Assembly (NCBI RefSeq): GCF_025398035.1
Contig: NZ_CP104558.1
Span: 992,001-1,056,000 of the forward strand
Direction of reading: 5' to 3'
Length of the DNA: 64,000 bases
Source: Rossellomorea vietnamensis
GTDB taxonomy: Bacteria; Bacillota; Bacilli; Bacillales; Bacillaceae_B
In this document: positions 1 through 6,314 of the stretch, piece after piece
How the letters are laid out: every line of letters begins with the position of its first letter
Position numbering within the stretch: position 1 is the first letter of the stretch
The notes under the pieces: generated by a model
Databases searched by the model: none
Seen by the model: only the letters and a program-made list of their open reading frames with translations
Told to the model about the DNA's origin: nothing
Translations under genes and position numbers: made by a program

Positions 1-16
1 CAACATTTCGAAACAT
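1..16 (-). CDS. sdaAA: L-serine dehydratase alpha subunit, first five codons only
   Basis: The minus strand opens with ATG at 16 and reads M-F-R-N-V before the window ends. A strong ribosome binding site (AGGAGG) lies about 7 bases upstream. The gene follows sdaAB directly, as in Bacillus, and this N-terminus matches my memory of Bacillus SdaAA, the subunit that carries the iron-sulfur cluster. Only 16 bases are visible, so the call rests mainly on position. Confidence 0.75.
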
Positions 17-62
17 GTAAATAACCTCCTCTTTATGTAAACGCTATCATTATTGTAATGGA

Positions 63-725
63 TTAATCGGAAATCCGTGTTACTTGTGTAATGTTCGGCA
101 GTGATGTCAATTCGATTATCACCGCTTCATCTATCGGTTGATCGACCTCGATGGTCATCAACGCCATTTGACCTTTTTCTTTCCGGGATACATCCATATG
201 CCCGATGTTCAGTTGATGCTTGGCAATGACGTTGGAGACCGATGCAATCGCTCCGAACCGGTCATCATGGACGACAAGTATGGCGGGATGATGGCCAGAG
301 AGTTTAAGTTCGAAGCCGTTAAGTTCAATGATTTCAACTTTCCCTCCACCAATCGAAATACCGACCAATTCGATTTCACCTTGATCATCTCCCATACGGA
401 TGCGGGCTGTATTCGGATGATCCGTGATGGCATCTTCTTCTTGAAATTTGATCTTTATCCCTTTTTTCTTAGCTACATTGATCGATTCGATAATTCGTTC
501 ATCATATGTATCATAATCAAGGATACCGCCTACAATGGCTACGTCTGTTCCATGGCCCTTATATGTTTTTGCAAACGACCCATAAAAGGAGATCGTCGCC
601 CATTTGGGTTCCCGGCGAAACAGGTTTCTCGCTATTCTTCCTATTCTGGCAGCACCAGCCGTATGAGAACTGGATGGCCCAATCATCACAGGACCGATAA
701 TATCAAATACACTTTTGTATTTCAT
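63..725 (-). CDS. sdaAB: L-serine dehydratase, beta subunit
   Basis: Beta subunit (220 aa) of the two-chain, iron-sulfur L-serine deaminase that converts serine to pyruvate and ammonia in the cytoplasm. The N-terminal half carries the family motif GPSSSHTAG (residues 16-24). Residues from about 148 to the end form an ACT domain, read from the pattern ILVVHDDRFGAIASVSNVIA, a likely amino-acid sensing module. It sits between fakA upstream and sdaAA downstream; the gap to the sdaAA ATG is 46 bases with a strong RBS, so the two subunits are probably made from one message. Confidence 0.95.
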   Translation of the reverse strand: MKYKSVFDIIGPVMIGPSSSHTAGAARIGRIARNLFRREPKWATISFYGSFAKTYKGHGTDVAIVGGILDYDTYDERIIESINVAKKKGIKIKFQEEDAITDHPNTARIRMGDDQGEIELVGISIGGGKVEIIELNGFELKLSGHHPAILVVHDDRFGAIASVSNVIAKHQLNIGHMDVSRKEKGQMALMTIEVDQPIDEAVIIELTSLPNITQVTRISD

Positions 726-777
726 GACTTTTCCCCCTTACCTAACATCCGATTCATACTACCATTCTAACATAATT

Positions 778-812
778 GAAGGGGACAAACTCCTTTTAGA
801 GCTGCCCCCTTC
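778..812 (-). terminator. Hairpin between fakA and sdaAB (weak terminator)
   Basis: Arms GAAGGGG and CCCCTTC (minus strand) enclose a 21-base loop. No U-run follows; the tail is AATTATG. It may only weaken transcription from fakA into sdaAB. Confidence 0.35.
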
Positions 813-821
813 CTTTAATCC

Positions 822-2486
822 TTATTCAACTGAGAATATATAGGAGTAAAGTGGTTGTTTACCATTATGAACTTCCACTTCTACATCTTCATAGTGTTGT
901 TCCACATACTCTCTGAGTGACTCAACATCCTCTTCGGTCACATCTTCACCGTATAGAATCGTCAAGATCTCAGAGTCAGCATCAAGCATTGTCTCCAACA
1001 GAGTTTGAGCAGACTTTTGACGGTCGGAATCCGAAACGACAATCTTGCCTTCTTCAATTCCCATAAAGTCATCTTTTGAAATCGAAACGCCATCGATGGA
1101 CGTATCTCTCACAGCAAATGTGACTTGACCCGTTTTCACCTGTTTCGACGCCTCGGTCATCAACTGCTTATTGTCTTCAACAGAAGCTGATGGATTAAAG
1201 GCAAGTAACGCAGCCATTCCCTGCGGTACGGTCTTCGTCGGGACAACGGCTACTTCCATTTCAAGAACCTCAGCTGCTTGTTCGGCAGCCATGATGATGT
1301 TCTTATTATTCGGCATGATGATGACTTTCTTCGCATTCACTTCTTCTACAGCTTTCACGATATCCTCCGTACTCGGATTCATCGTCTGACCGCCTTCGAT
1401 CACAGAAGTTGCGCCGATGCTCTTAAATAATTCGGCAATCCCTTCACCCATAGATACAGTCACGATGGCAAAGTCGACTTCCTTGACCGGAGTCGGGGCT
1501 TCTGCTACAGCAGGCTTGGATTCTCCTACAATGCTGCTGTGCTGCTGTCTCATGTTTTCAATTTTAATATTGATGAGACTTCCGTATTGATGTCCATACG
1601 TCAATACATCCCCCGGCTGTTCGGAGTGGATATGTACTTTGGCTAATTCATCGTCACTGATGACAAGCAATGAATCACCGAACTTGCTTAAATCCTGGCG
1701 AAAGTCTTCTTCTACAAATGACTGTTTATCATTTTCGAATCGGACCATGAATTCTGTACAATATCCAAATTCAATATCTTCTGTACTCATGAAATCCTGT
1801 GCCGCCTTATGATGCTCTGCACTAACAAGATCATTCATGGATGGCAGTGACGCCTGATCGGAAACCTTTTCCCCTTTTAGTTCTGCAAGGAACCCTTCAT
1901 ACACGAACAGAAGTCCCTGACCGCCACTATCGACTACTCCCACTTCCTTCAATACAGGAAGTAAATCAGGTGTACGATTCAATGAAGCCTGCGCTTCGTC
2001 GACAATTGCCTGCATAAGCTTTACGAAATCACTTTCAGTCTCAGCTACAGAAACACCTTTTCTCGCAGCATCTTTCGCAACTGTTAGAATCGTTCCTTCC
2101 ACAGGTTTCATCACCGCTTTATAAGCCGTTTCCACACCTGTTTGAAGTGCATTGGCAAACTCTGCACCGGATAAGGATTCTTTCCCTTCAATCGCCTTAC
2201 CAAAGCCTCTAAACAATTGGGATAAGATAACACCTGAGTTACCTCTTGCCCCCATTAACAACCCTTTTGAAAGGGCAGTAGCCACATTTCCAATATGATC
2301 TTGAATATGGTTTTGAACTTCCTTTGCACCGGAAGTCATTGATAAATTCATATTTGTTCCAGTATCACCATCAGGAACAGGAAAAACGTTCAGCGCGTCA
2401 ACCAGCTGCGCATTGGCAGATAATTTGGTGGCACCTTGTATCACCATCTGGGCAAAACGTTTTCCTTCCAAAGATGTAATCGACAC
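822..2486 (-). CDS. fakA: Fatty acid kinase FakA (YloV, DAK-type)
   Basis: ATP-dependent kinase (554 aa) that phosphorylates fatty acids presented by a FakB carrier, feeding exogenous fatty acids into phospholipid synthesis. The N-terminal Dak phosphatase/kinase (DhaL-like) domain spans about residues 1-200, with the nucleotide and Mg-binding motif PVPDGDTGTN at 36-45. A middle domain and a C-terminal EDD-like region (about 340-554) follow. The start is GTG at 2486, preceded by GAGGAGG. It lies 15 bases after the Asp23-family gene, the conserved yloU-yloV pair of Firmicutes. No fakB is in the window. Confidence 0.93.
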   Translation of the reverse strand: MSITSLEGKRFAQMVIQGATKLSANAQLVDALNVFPVPDGDTGTNMNLSMTSGAKEVQNHIQDHIGNVATALSKGLLMGARGNSGVILSQLFRGFGKAIEGKESLSGAEFANALQTGVETAYKAVMKPVEGTILTVAKDAARKGVSVAETESDFVKLMQAIVDEAQASLNRTPDLLPVLKEVGVVDSGGQGLLFVYEGFLAELKGEKVSDQASLPSMNDLVSAEHHKAAQDFMSTEDIEFGYCTEFMVRFENDKQSFVEEDFRQDLSKFGDSLLVISDDELAKVHIHSEQPGDVLTYGHQYGSLINIKIENMRQQHSSIVGESKPAVAEAPTPVKEVDFAIVTVSMGEGIAELFKSIGATSVIEGGQTMNPSTEDIVKAVEEVNAKKVIIMPNNKNIIMAAEQAAEVLEMEVAVVPTKTVPQGMAALLAFNPSASVEDNKQLMTEASKQVKTGQVTFAVRDTSIDGVSISKDDFMGIEEGKIVVSDSDRQKSAQTLLETMLDADSEILTILYGEDVTEEDVESLREYVEQHYEDVEVEVHNGKQPLYSYIFSVE

Positions 2487-2501
2487 GAATCTTCCTCCTC
2501 A

Positions 2502-2864
2502 CTACGGGTTCGTGACACGAACCCCCTGCACAAAAATATTTACTGAATCTACCGCCAAGCCGACGGTCTTATCAAGAGTATATTTAACCTTGGATTGTAC
2601 ATTATGGGCAATCTCAGAAATTTTTGTACCATAACTCACAATAATATACATATCAATATGTACTTCCTCTTCATCTTGACGAACAATCACTCCGCGAGTG
2701 AAATTCTCTTTACGCAAGATATCTGTGAAACCGTCTTTAATTTGGTTCTTTGAAGCCATTCCAACAATTCCGTAGCAATCCACCGCTGCACCTCCAGCAA
2801 TCATTGCAATGACATCATTCGTAATATCAATTTGTCCGTACTGCGTTTTCAATTCGATGGACAT
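2502..2864 (-). CDS. yloU: Asp23/Gls24-family envelope stress protein (YloU)
   Basis: Small Asp23/Gls24-family protein of 120 aa, read from its beginning MSIELKTQYGQIDI and the central GGAAVDCYGIVGMAS. Family members are thought to sit near the membrane and influence envelope stress; the exact role of YloU is not established. I chose the ATG at 2864 because AAAGGGGG lies about 9 bases upstream and the length equals B. subtilis YloU. An in-frame start 14 codons earlier falls inside the likely promoter. It is the first gene of the yloU-fakA unit. Confidence 0.9.
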   Translation of the reverse strand: MSIELKTQYGQIDITNDVIAMIAGGAAVDCYGIVGMASKNQIKDGFTDILRKENFTRGVIVRQDEEEVHIDMYIIVSYGTKISEIAHNVQSKVKYTLDKTVGLAVDSVNIFVQGVRVTNP

Positions 2865-2904
2865 GGAATGTTTTCCCCCTTTAATTACATGCTTGGCTAA
2901 AAAC

Positions 2905-2933
2905 ATTTTACTATAAGTATACTGTTTTTGAAA
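2905..2933 (-). promoter_or_regulatory. Putative sigma-A promoter of yloU-fakA
   Basis: Minus-strand TTTCAA, 17-bp spacer, TAAAAT. The -10 matches 5 of 6 consensus bases and the -35 is weaker. Its lower edge is about 40 bases above the chosen yloU ATG. Confidence 0.45.
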
Positions 2934-3049
2934 GCTAAACTATTATCACAAGCGTCATTTGTTGGGTTTACCCTCTATTTTTTCCTTATTATTCAAAGAT
3001 TAATCATCGGCTTGCATAAGTGGATCTGTACAAGAAATGCCTTTTAATG

Positions 3050-3078
3050 AAAAAAGGCGCCTAGATTAGGCGCCTTCC
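3050..3078 (-). terminator. Rho-independent terminator of rpmB
   Basis: Minus-strand 10-bp perfect stem AAGGCGCCTA / TAGGCGCCTT around the loop ATC, followed by a T-run. It lies 12 bases after the rpmB stop. Confidence 0.95.
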
Positions 3079-3089
3079 CATTTTAAGTA

Positions 3090-3278
3090 TTATACGCGTT
3101 CTACTTTACCAGATTTCAACGCTCTTGCAGAAACCCATACTTTCTTAGGCTTTCCGTCCACAAGAATTCGAACTTTTTGCAGGTTTGCACCCCAAGTACG
3201 CTTGTTCGCATTCATTGCGTGAGAGCGAGCGTTACCTGAGCTGGCTTTACGGCCTGTTACTACGCATTGTTTTGCCAT
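3090..3278 (-). CDS. rpmB: Ribosomal protein bL28
   Basis: Large-subunit ribosomal protein bL28 (62 aa). The sequence begins [20 protein letters not shown], typical of the family. It lacks the second Cys pair of zinc-type L28 (only one Cys), so it is probably the zinc-independent form. The ATG at 3278 is preceded by GAGGAGGG with good spacing; a longer in-frame start lacks an RBS. It is a single-gene unit with its own promoter and terminator, lying between spoVM and yloU. Confidence 0.97.
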   Translation of the reverse strand: MAKQCVVTGRKASSGNARSHAMNANKRTWGANLQKVRILVDGKPKKVWVSARALKSGKVERV

Positions 3279-3359
3279 AATATATTCCCTCCTCACTAAC
3301 AAGAAGCTGAAGTTAATTTCAGTTCCACATTTCGCTTATCATCATAAAGATACTTTAAT

Positions 3360-3388
3360 AATTTATCACACAACTTTCCATAATGCAA
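3360..3388 (-). promoter_or_regulatory. Sigma-A promoter of rpmB
   Basis: Minus-strand TTGCAT, 17-bp spacer, TAAATT, about 80 bases above the rpmB start codon. Both boxes and the spacing are near consensus. Confidence 0.7.
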
Positions 3389-3430
3389 TACTACAATTAA
3401 AACCTTTCAAGAAAAAATACTTTACACCCA

Positions 3431-3556
3431 GAAAAGCGGAAGGGGCTCGCCCTGAGGCGACAAGCATAAGGCAAACTAACCGGAAAGGCGCTTTTTGCCT
3501 TTTTGGTTAGTTTGACTTATGACCTCGAGCCTCAAGCCCCTGGAGCTGGACATGTC
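3431..3556. repeat. Structured 126-bp repeat, copy 1
   Basis: Begins GAAAAGCGG and ends CTGGAGCTGGACATGTC. The unit is a nested palindrome: outer arms GGGGCT / AAGCCCC and GAGGC / GCCTC, then AAGCATAAG / CTTATG, and an inner stem CAAACTAACC / GGTTAGTTTG with AAAGGC / GCCTTT. It is followed directly by a second copy of the same length. Similar GC-rich hairpin repeats beginning with this kind of GAAAAGCGGAGG sequence are scattered through Bacillus genomes; I cannot count copies from one window. Non-coding. Confidence 0.8.
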
Positions 3557-3682
3557 GAAAAGCGAAGGCGGCTTGGGCAGAGGCGACAAGCATAAGATGA
3601 ATCGACCGGAAAGGCGTTCTTTGCCTTTTTGGTCAATTTAGCTTATGACCTCGAGCCTCTAGCCGCCGGAGCTGGACACCTC
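3557..3682. repeat. Structured 126-bp repeat, copy 2
   Basis: Same length and architecture as the preceding unit and directly abutting it. The outer arms are now GCGGCT / AGCCGC and the inner stem is TGAATCGACC / GGTCAATTTA, so several base pairs differ from copy 1 with pairing mostly kept. The central block GGAAAGGCG...TTTGCCTTTTTGGT and the flanks GAAAAGCG and GGAGCTGGACA are conserved. Confidence 0.8.
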
Positions 3683-3700
3683 GAAAAGCGGAGGCTTCTA
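3683..3700. repeat. Truncated start of a third repeat copy
   Basis: GAAAAGCGGAGGCTTCTA repeats the left end of the 126-bp units and then stops, just before the spoVM terminator. Together with the rpmB promoter and spoVM terminator, these repeats account for the gene-free stretch between rpmB and spoVM. Confidence 0.6.
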
Positions 3701-3703
3701 GCT

Positions 3704-3734
3704 AATAAAAAAAGAAGATGGCACCAAAGCCATC
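3704..3734 (-). terminator. Rho-independent terminator of spoVM
   Basis: Minus-strand stem GATGGC / GCCATC with loop TTTGGT, followed by TTCTTTTTTTATT, 14 bases after the spoVM stop. Confidence 0.9.
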
Positions 3735-3747
3735 CCCAACAAACCAT

Positions 3748-3828
3748 TTATTCTTTTTTAAACGTTCCTAACATCGCCCTCACAAGTCCACCCAAGAATT
3801 TCGGTAATTTAATTGTATAAAAGCGCAT
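3748..3828 (-). CDS. spoVM: Stage V sporulation protein M (SpoVM)
   Basis: A 26-codon ORF whose product starts MRFYTIKLPKFLGG and continues LVRAMLGTFKKE. It is nearly identical to B. subtilis SpoVM, the amphipathic helix that senses the positive curvature of the forespore outer membrane and anchors SpoIVA to begin coat assembly. Pro9, important for shallow membrane insertion in B. subtilis, is kept; residue 2 is Arg instead of Lys. GGGAGGG lies 6 bases before the ATG and a terminator follows the stop. Position between thiN and rpmB is conserved. I could not identify a clear sigma-E promoter upstream. Confidence 0.97.
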   Translation of the reverse strand: MRFYTIKLPKFLGGLVRAMLGTFKKE

Positions 3829-3941
3829 TTAAAGTCCCTCCCCACAATCTAAAGAACGTAATGTTTCGCTTGACAACAGTTCAGTCTATTCAAGCAGTTT
3901 CAGTTAAGTACATCTTCTTTTCTGCCTGGTCACGAGAAGCA

Positions 3942-4589
3942 TTAATCACTGCTTCTTATCACCATTAATATGCCATTTGAAAAGGAAAAAGTACCAGATG
4001 ATTGTATAAGTTCATTACTAATACATAGTGTGGATCCTCTTGAAATATTCCGATTTTTTAATGGATATTTAAAGCCGGTGAGGGTGATCCCATCGACATT
4101 TTCGGTGACGGGAACAAAGGAAATATACTGTAATTCCGGGCTTTTTTCAACGTTATGCTCCCCGGGTTCGGCAAGGGATAATTGATTTTGCACGTCGATC
4201 ATTTCCACTTTGATGCGTGCTTCTAAAAGTTTAGGAGTCATTAATAACTGCAGGTTACCCATGAAGTGATCAAGCCGTCCCCCTGTGGCACCGAAGATGG
4301 AAATTTTAGCAGGTTTCTGATCGATCGCCCAGTTCATGGCAAGCTCCAGGTCCGTCTCGTCCTTTTCCGGCTGATAGCGATTGACTTCCCGGACTTTTTG
4401 CTGGATCAGTTCCCACTCTTCCATGTTCACTGAGTCAAAATCCCCGAATGCAATATGGGGAGCGATCTTTTGTTCCAACAAGGTATAAACACCGCGGTCC
4501 ACGCCAACCCATTTGACTTCATCACTGCAGTATTTGTTCAATTCCGGTATGTATCGATCCGGTCCGCCGGCAACGATATTGATTTCCAT
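3942..4589 (-). CDS. thiN: Thiamine pyrophosphokinase
   Basis: Transfers pyrophosphate from ATP to thiamine to make thiamine diphosphate in the cytoplasm (215 aa). Family motifs visible are AGGPDRYIP near the N-terminus, GDFDSV (catalytic acidic cluster) and EKDETDLELA; the C-terminal half is the beta-barrel thiamine-binding domain. I chose ATG 4589, which has GGGAGTGGAGG upstream; the ATG five codons earlier has no RBS and sits right against the T-run of the rpe terminator. Its expression therefore probably depends on read-through or an unseen promoter. Confidence 0.93.
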   Translation of the reverse strand: MEINIVAGGPDRYIPELNKYCSDEVKWVGVDRGVYTLLEQKIAPHIAFGDFDSVNMEEWELIQQKVREVNRYQPEKDETDLELAMNWAIDQKPAKISIFGATGGRLDHFMGNLQLLMTPKLLEARIKVEMIDVQNQLSLAEPGEHNVEKSPELQYISFVPVTENVDGITLTGFKYPLKNRNISRGSTLCISNELIQSSGTFSFSNGILMVIRSSD

Positions 4590-4607
4590 ATCCTCCACTC
4601 CCATTTT

Positions 4608-4638
4608 ATAAAAATAGGCTGACCCTTAAGGATCAGCC
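4608..4638 (-). terminator. Terminator between rpe and thiN
   Basis: Minus-strand stem GGCTGATCC / GGGTCAGCC with a short loop, followed by TATTTTTATAAA. It ends only about 20 bases before the thiN start codon. Confidence 0.8.
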
Positions 4639-4646
4639 TCCGTCTC

Positions 4647-5297
4647 TTATACGAGAGATTTCTTCAACTCTTCGATTGCTGCCCCTCTGTCACTCTTATT
4701 GTAGATGGCAGATCCAGCTACAAATACGTCTGCACCCGCTTCGGCACAAACGGCAGCCGTTTCAGGATTGATGCCACCGTCCACTTCGATTTCGAGTGAA
4801 GGATTGACTTCATTTGCCCATTCACGGATCTGCTTGATTTTCGGTACGACCGACGGGATGAATGATTGCCCGCCGAATCCAGGGTTCACGGTCATCAAGA
4901 GGACCATGTCTACATCTTGCAAGACAGGTCTGATCAATTCTGCAGGAGTACCTGGATTCAGGACGACACCCGCCTTGACTCCTTTGCTTTTGATCATTTG
5001 GATCGTTCTATGCAGATGAGGGTCCGCTTCTACATGGACGGTAATATAGTCCGCTCCCGCATCGGCAAAAGCTTCGATGTATTGACTTGGGTTTTCAATC
5101 ATGAGATGCACGTCCAAAGGTAACGCTGTTAGTGGACGGATCGCTTTTACGATCATAGGCCCGAGCGTAATATTCGGTACGAAGTGACCATCCATGACGT
5201 CTACATGGATATAGTCCGCTCCCCCTTTTTCAACATCTTTAATTTCATTGCCCAGCTCTGCAAAATTGGCAGAAAGAATGGATGGTGCGATTTTCAT
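4647..5297 (-). CDS. rpe: Ribulose-phosphate 3-epimerase
   Basis: Interconverts D-ribulose 5-phosphate and D-xylulose 5-phosphate in the pentose phosphate pathway (216 aa, usual length). The TIM-barrel begins MKIAPSILSANFAELG; the metal and catalytic residues lie in HVDVMDGHFVPN and in EVDGGIN, and GFGGQSF binds phosphate. It starts 2 bases after the rsgA stop, the conserved rsgA-rpe arrangement, and is followed by a terminator. Confidence 0.97.
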   Translation of the reverse strand: MKIAPSILSANFAELGNEIKDVEKGGADYIHVDVMDGHFVPNITLGPMIVKAIRPLTALPLDVHLMIENPSQYIEAFADAGADYITVHVEADPHLHRTIQMIKSKGVKAGVVLNPGTPAELIRPVLQDVDMVLLMTVNPGFGGQSFIPSVVPKIKQIREWANEVNPSLEIEVDGGINPETAAVCAEAGADVFVAGSAIYNKSDRGAAIEELKKSLV

Positions 5298-5299
5298 AT

Positions 5300-6181
5300 T
5301 TAGTACCTCGGCTTTCTTTCTTTTATTTCTTTATGGAAAGTCAAATAGTGATCGTAGCGGTAATCAGGGATCCTCCCCGCTTCAACGGCGGATTTTACGG
5401 CACATTTCGGTTCATTGATATGAAGGCAGCCCCTGAATTTACATTCTTCGGCTACCTCGACCATTTCCGGGAAGCATTTCGGCAGTTCTTCTATTTCAAG
5501 CTCTGAAAACTCCAGTGAACTGAATCCCGGGGTATCTGCGACCAGCCCATCCTTTATATCGATGAGTTCCACATGGCGGGTCGTATGTTTTCCCCGGCCC
5601 AAATGGGAAGAAATCATGGCCGTCTTCAGCTCCAGATCGGGGTTCAATGCATTTAAAAGGGACGATTTCCCCACTCCGGACTGCCCGGCAAACACCGAAA
5701 TTTTATCTTTTAAATACGGAGTCAGTTCCTCAAGGCCATGTTCTGTTTTGGAAGACGTCATCAAAACTTCATATCCAAAAGAACGGTACTCGCTCACATA
5801 TTGTTCAATTTTTTCTGCTTCTTCCGATGTCACTAAGTCCATTTTTGTCACGCAGATAAGCGGTTCGATTTCTTTACTCTCCACCAACACAAGAAAACGG
5901 TCGAGGAGCGCAGGACTGAAATCCGGTTCACTGGCTGAAAAGACCAGAATCGCCTGATCGACGTTTGCGATGGGTGGGCGTACCAATTCATTCTTCCGAT
6001 CCAATACCTTCAGAATGTAGCCATCCGTTTTGTTCTCTGCTTGAAATTCGACATAATCACCAACTAGGGGAGTGATTTTATTTTTACGGAAATTACCCCT
6101 GCCCCTGCATTGCGTCACACTGCCTTCTGAGAGCACATAGTAAAATCCACTCAATGCTTTTACGATTTTTCCTTCAGGCAT
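5300..6181 (-). CDS. rsgA: Ribosome small subunit-dependent GTPase RsgA
   Basis: Circularly permuted GTPase (293 aa) that checks late maturation of the 30S subunit. An N-terminal OB fold (about 1-65) is followed by the permuted G domain: G4 TKMDL comes before G1 GQSGVGKSS, then G3 DTPGF. The C-terminal zinc knuckle shows Cys-X4-Cys-X-His-X5-Cys (CKFRGCLHINEPKC). The ATG at 6181 has AGGAGG 6 bases upstream; an in-frame ATG six codons earlier does not. It has its own upstream promoter and is coupled to rpe. Confidence 0.96.
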   Translation of the reverse strand: MPEGKIVKALSGFYYVLSEGSVTQCRGRGNFRKNKITPLVGDYVEFQAENKTDGYILKVLDRKNELVRPPIANVDQAILVFSASEPDFSPALLDRFLVLVESKEIEPLICVTKMDLVTSEEAEKIEQYVSEYRSFGYEVLMTSSKTEHGLEELTPYLKDKISVFAGQSGVGKSSLLNALNPDLELKTAMISSHLGRGKHTTRHVELIDIKDGLVADTPGFSSLEFSELEIEELPKCFPEMVEVAEECKFRGCLHINEPKCAVKSAVEAGRIPDYRYDHYLTFHKEIKERKPRY

Positions 6182-6245
6182 TCGAAACCTCCTATTCAAT
6201 ACGGTTATCTAAATAATTTCGTTATCTTCATTATGTATCATTCCC

Positions 6246-6274
6246 ATTATAAATGAAAACAAGAGGACTGTCCC
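6246..6274 (-). promoter_or_regulatory. Putative sigma-A promoter of rsgA-rpe
   Basis: Minus-strand GGGACA, 17-bp spacer, TATAAT. The -10 is perfect; the -35 matches only in its last four bases and lies in the descending arm of the prkC terminator. Confidence 0.5.
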
Positions 6275-6305
6275 GTAGGTTCTTTAAAAACCCGGGTACA
6301 GCCCC
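6255..6305 (-). terminator. Terminator after prkC
   Basis: Minus-strand arms GGGGCTGT-CCCG-GGTT and AACC-CGGG-ACAGTCC form a long hairpin with small internal bulges, followed by TCTTGTTTTC. It separates prkC from rsgA. Confidence 0.75.
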
Positions 6306-6314
6306 TTGGCGATG

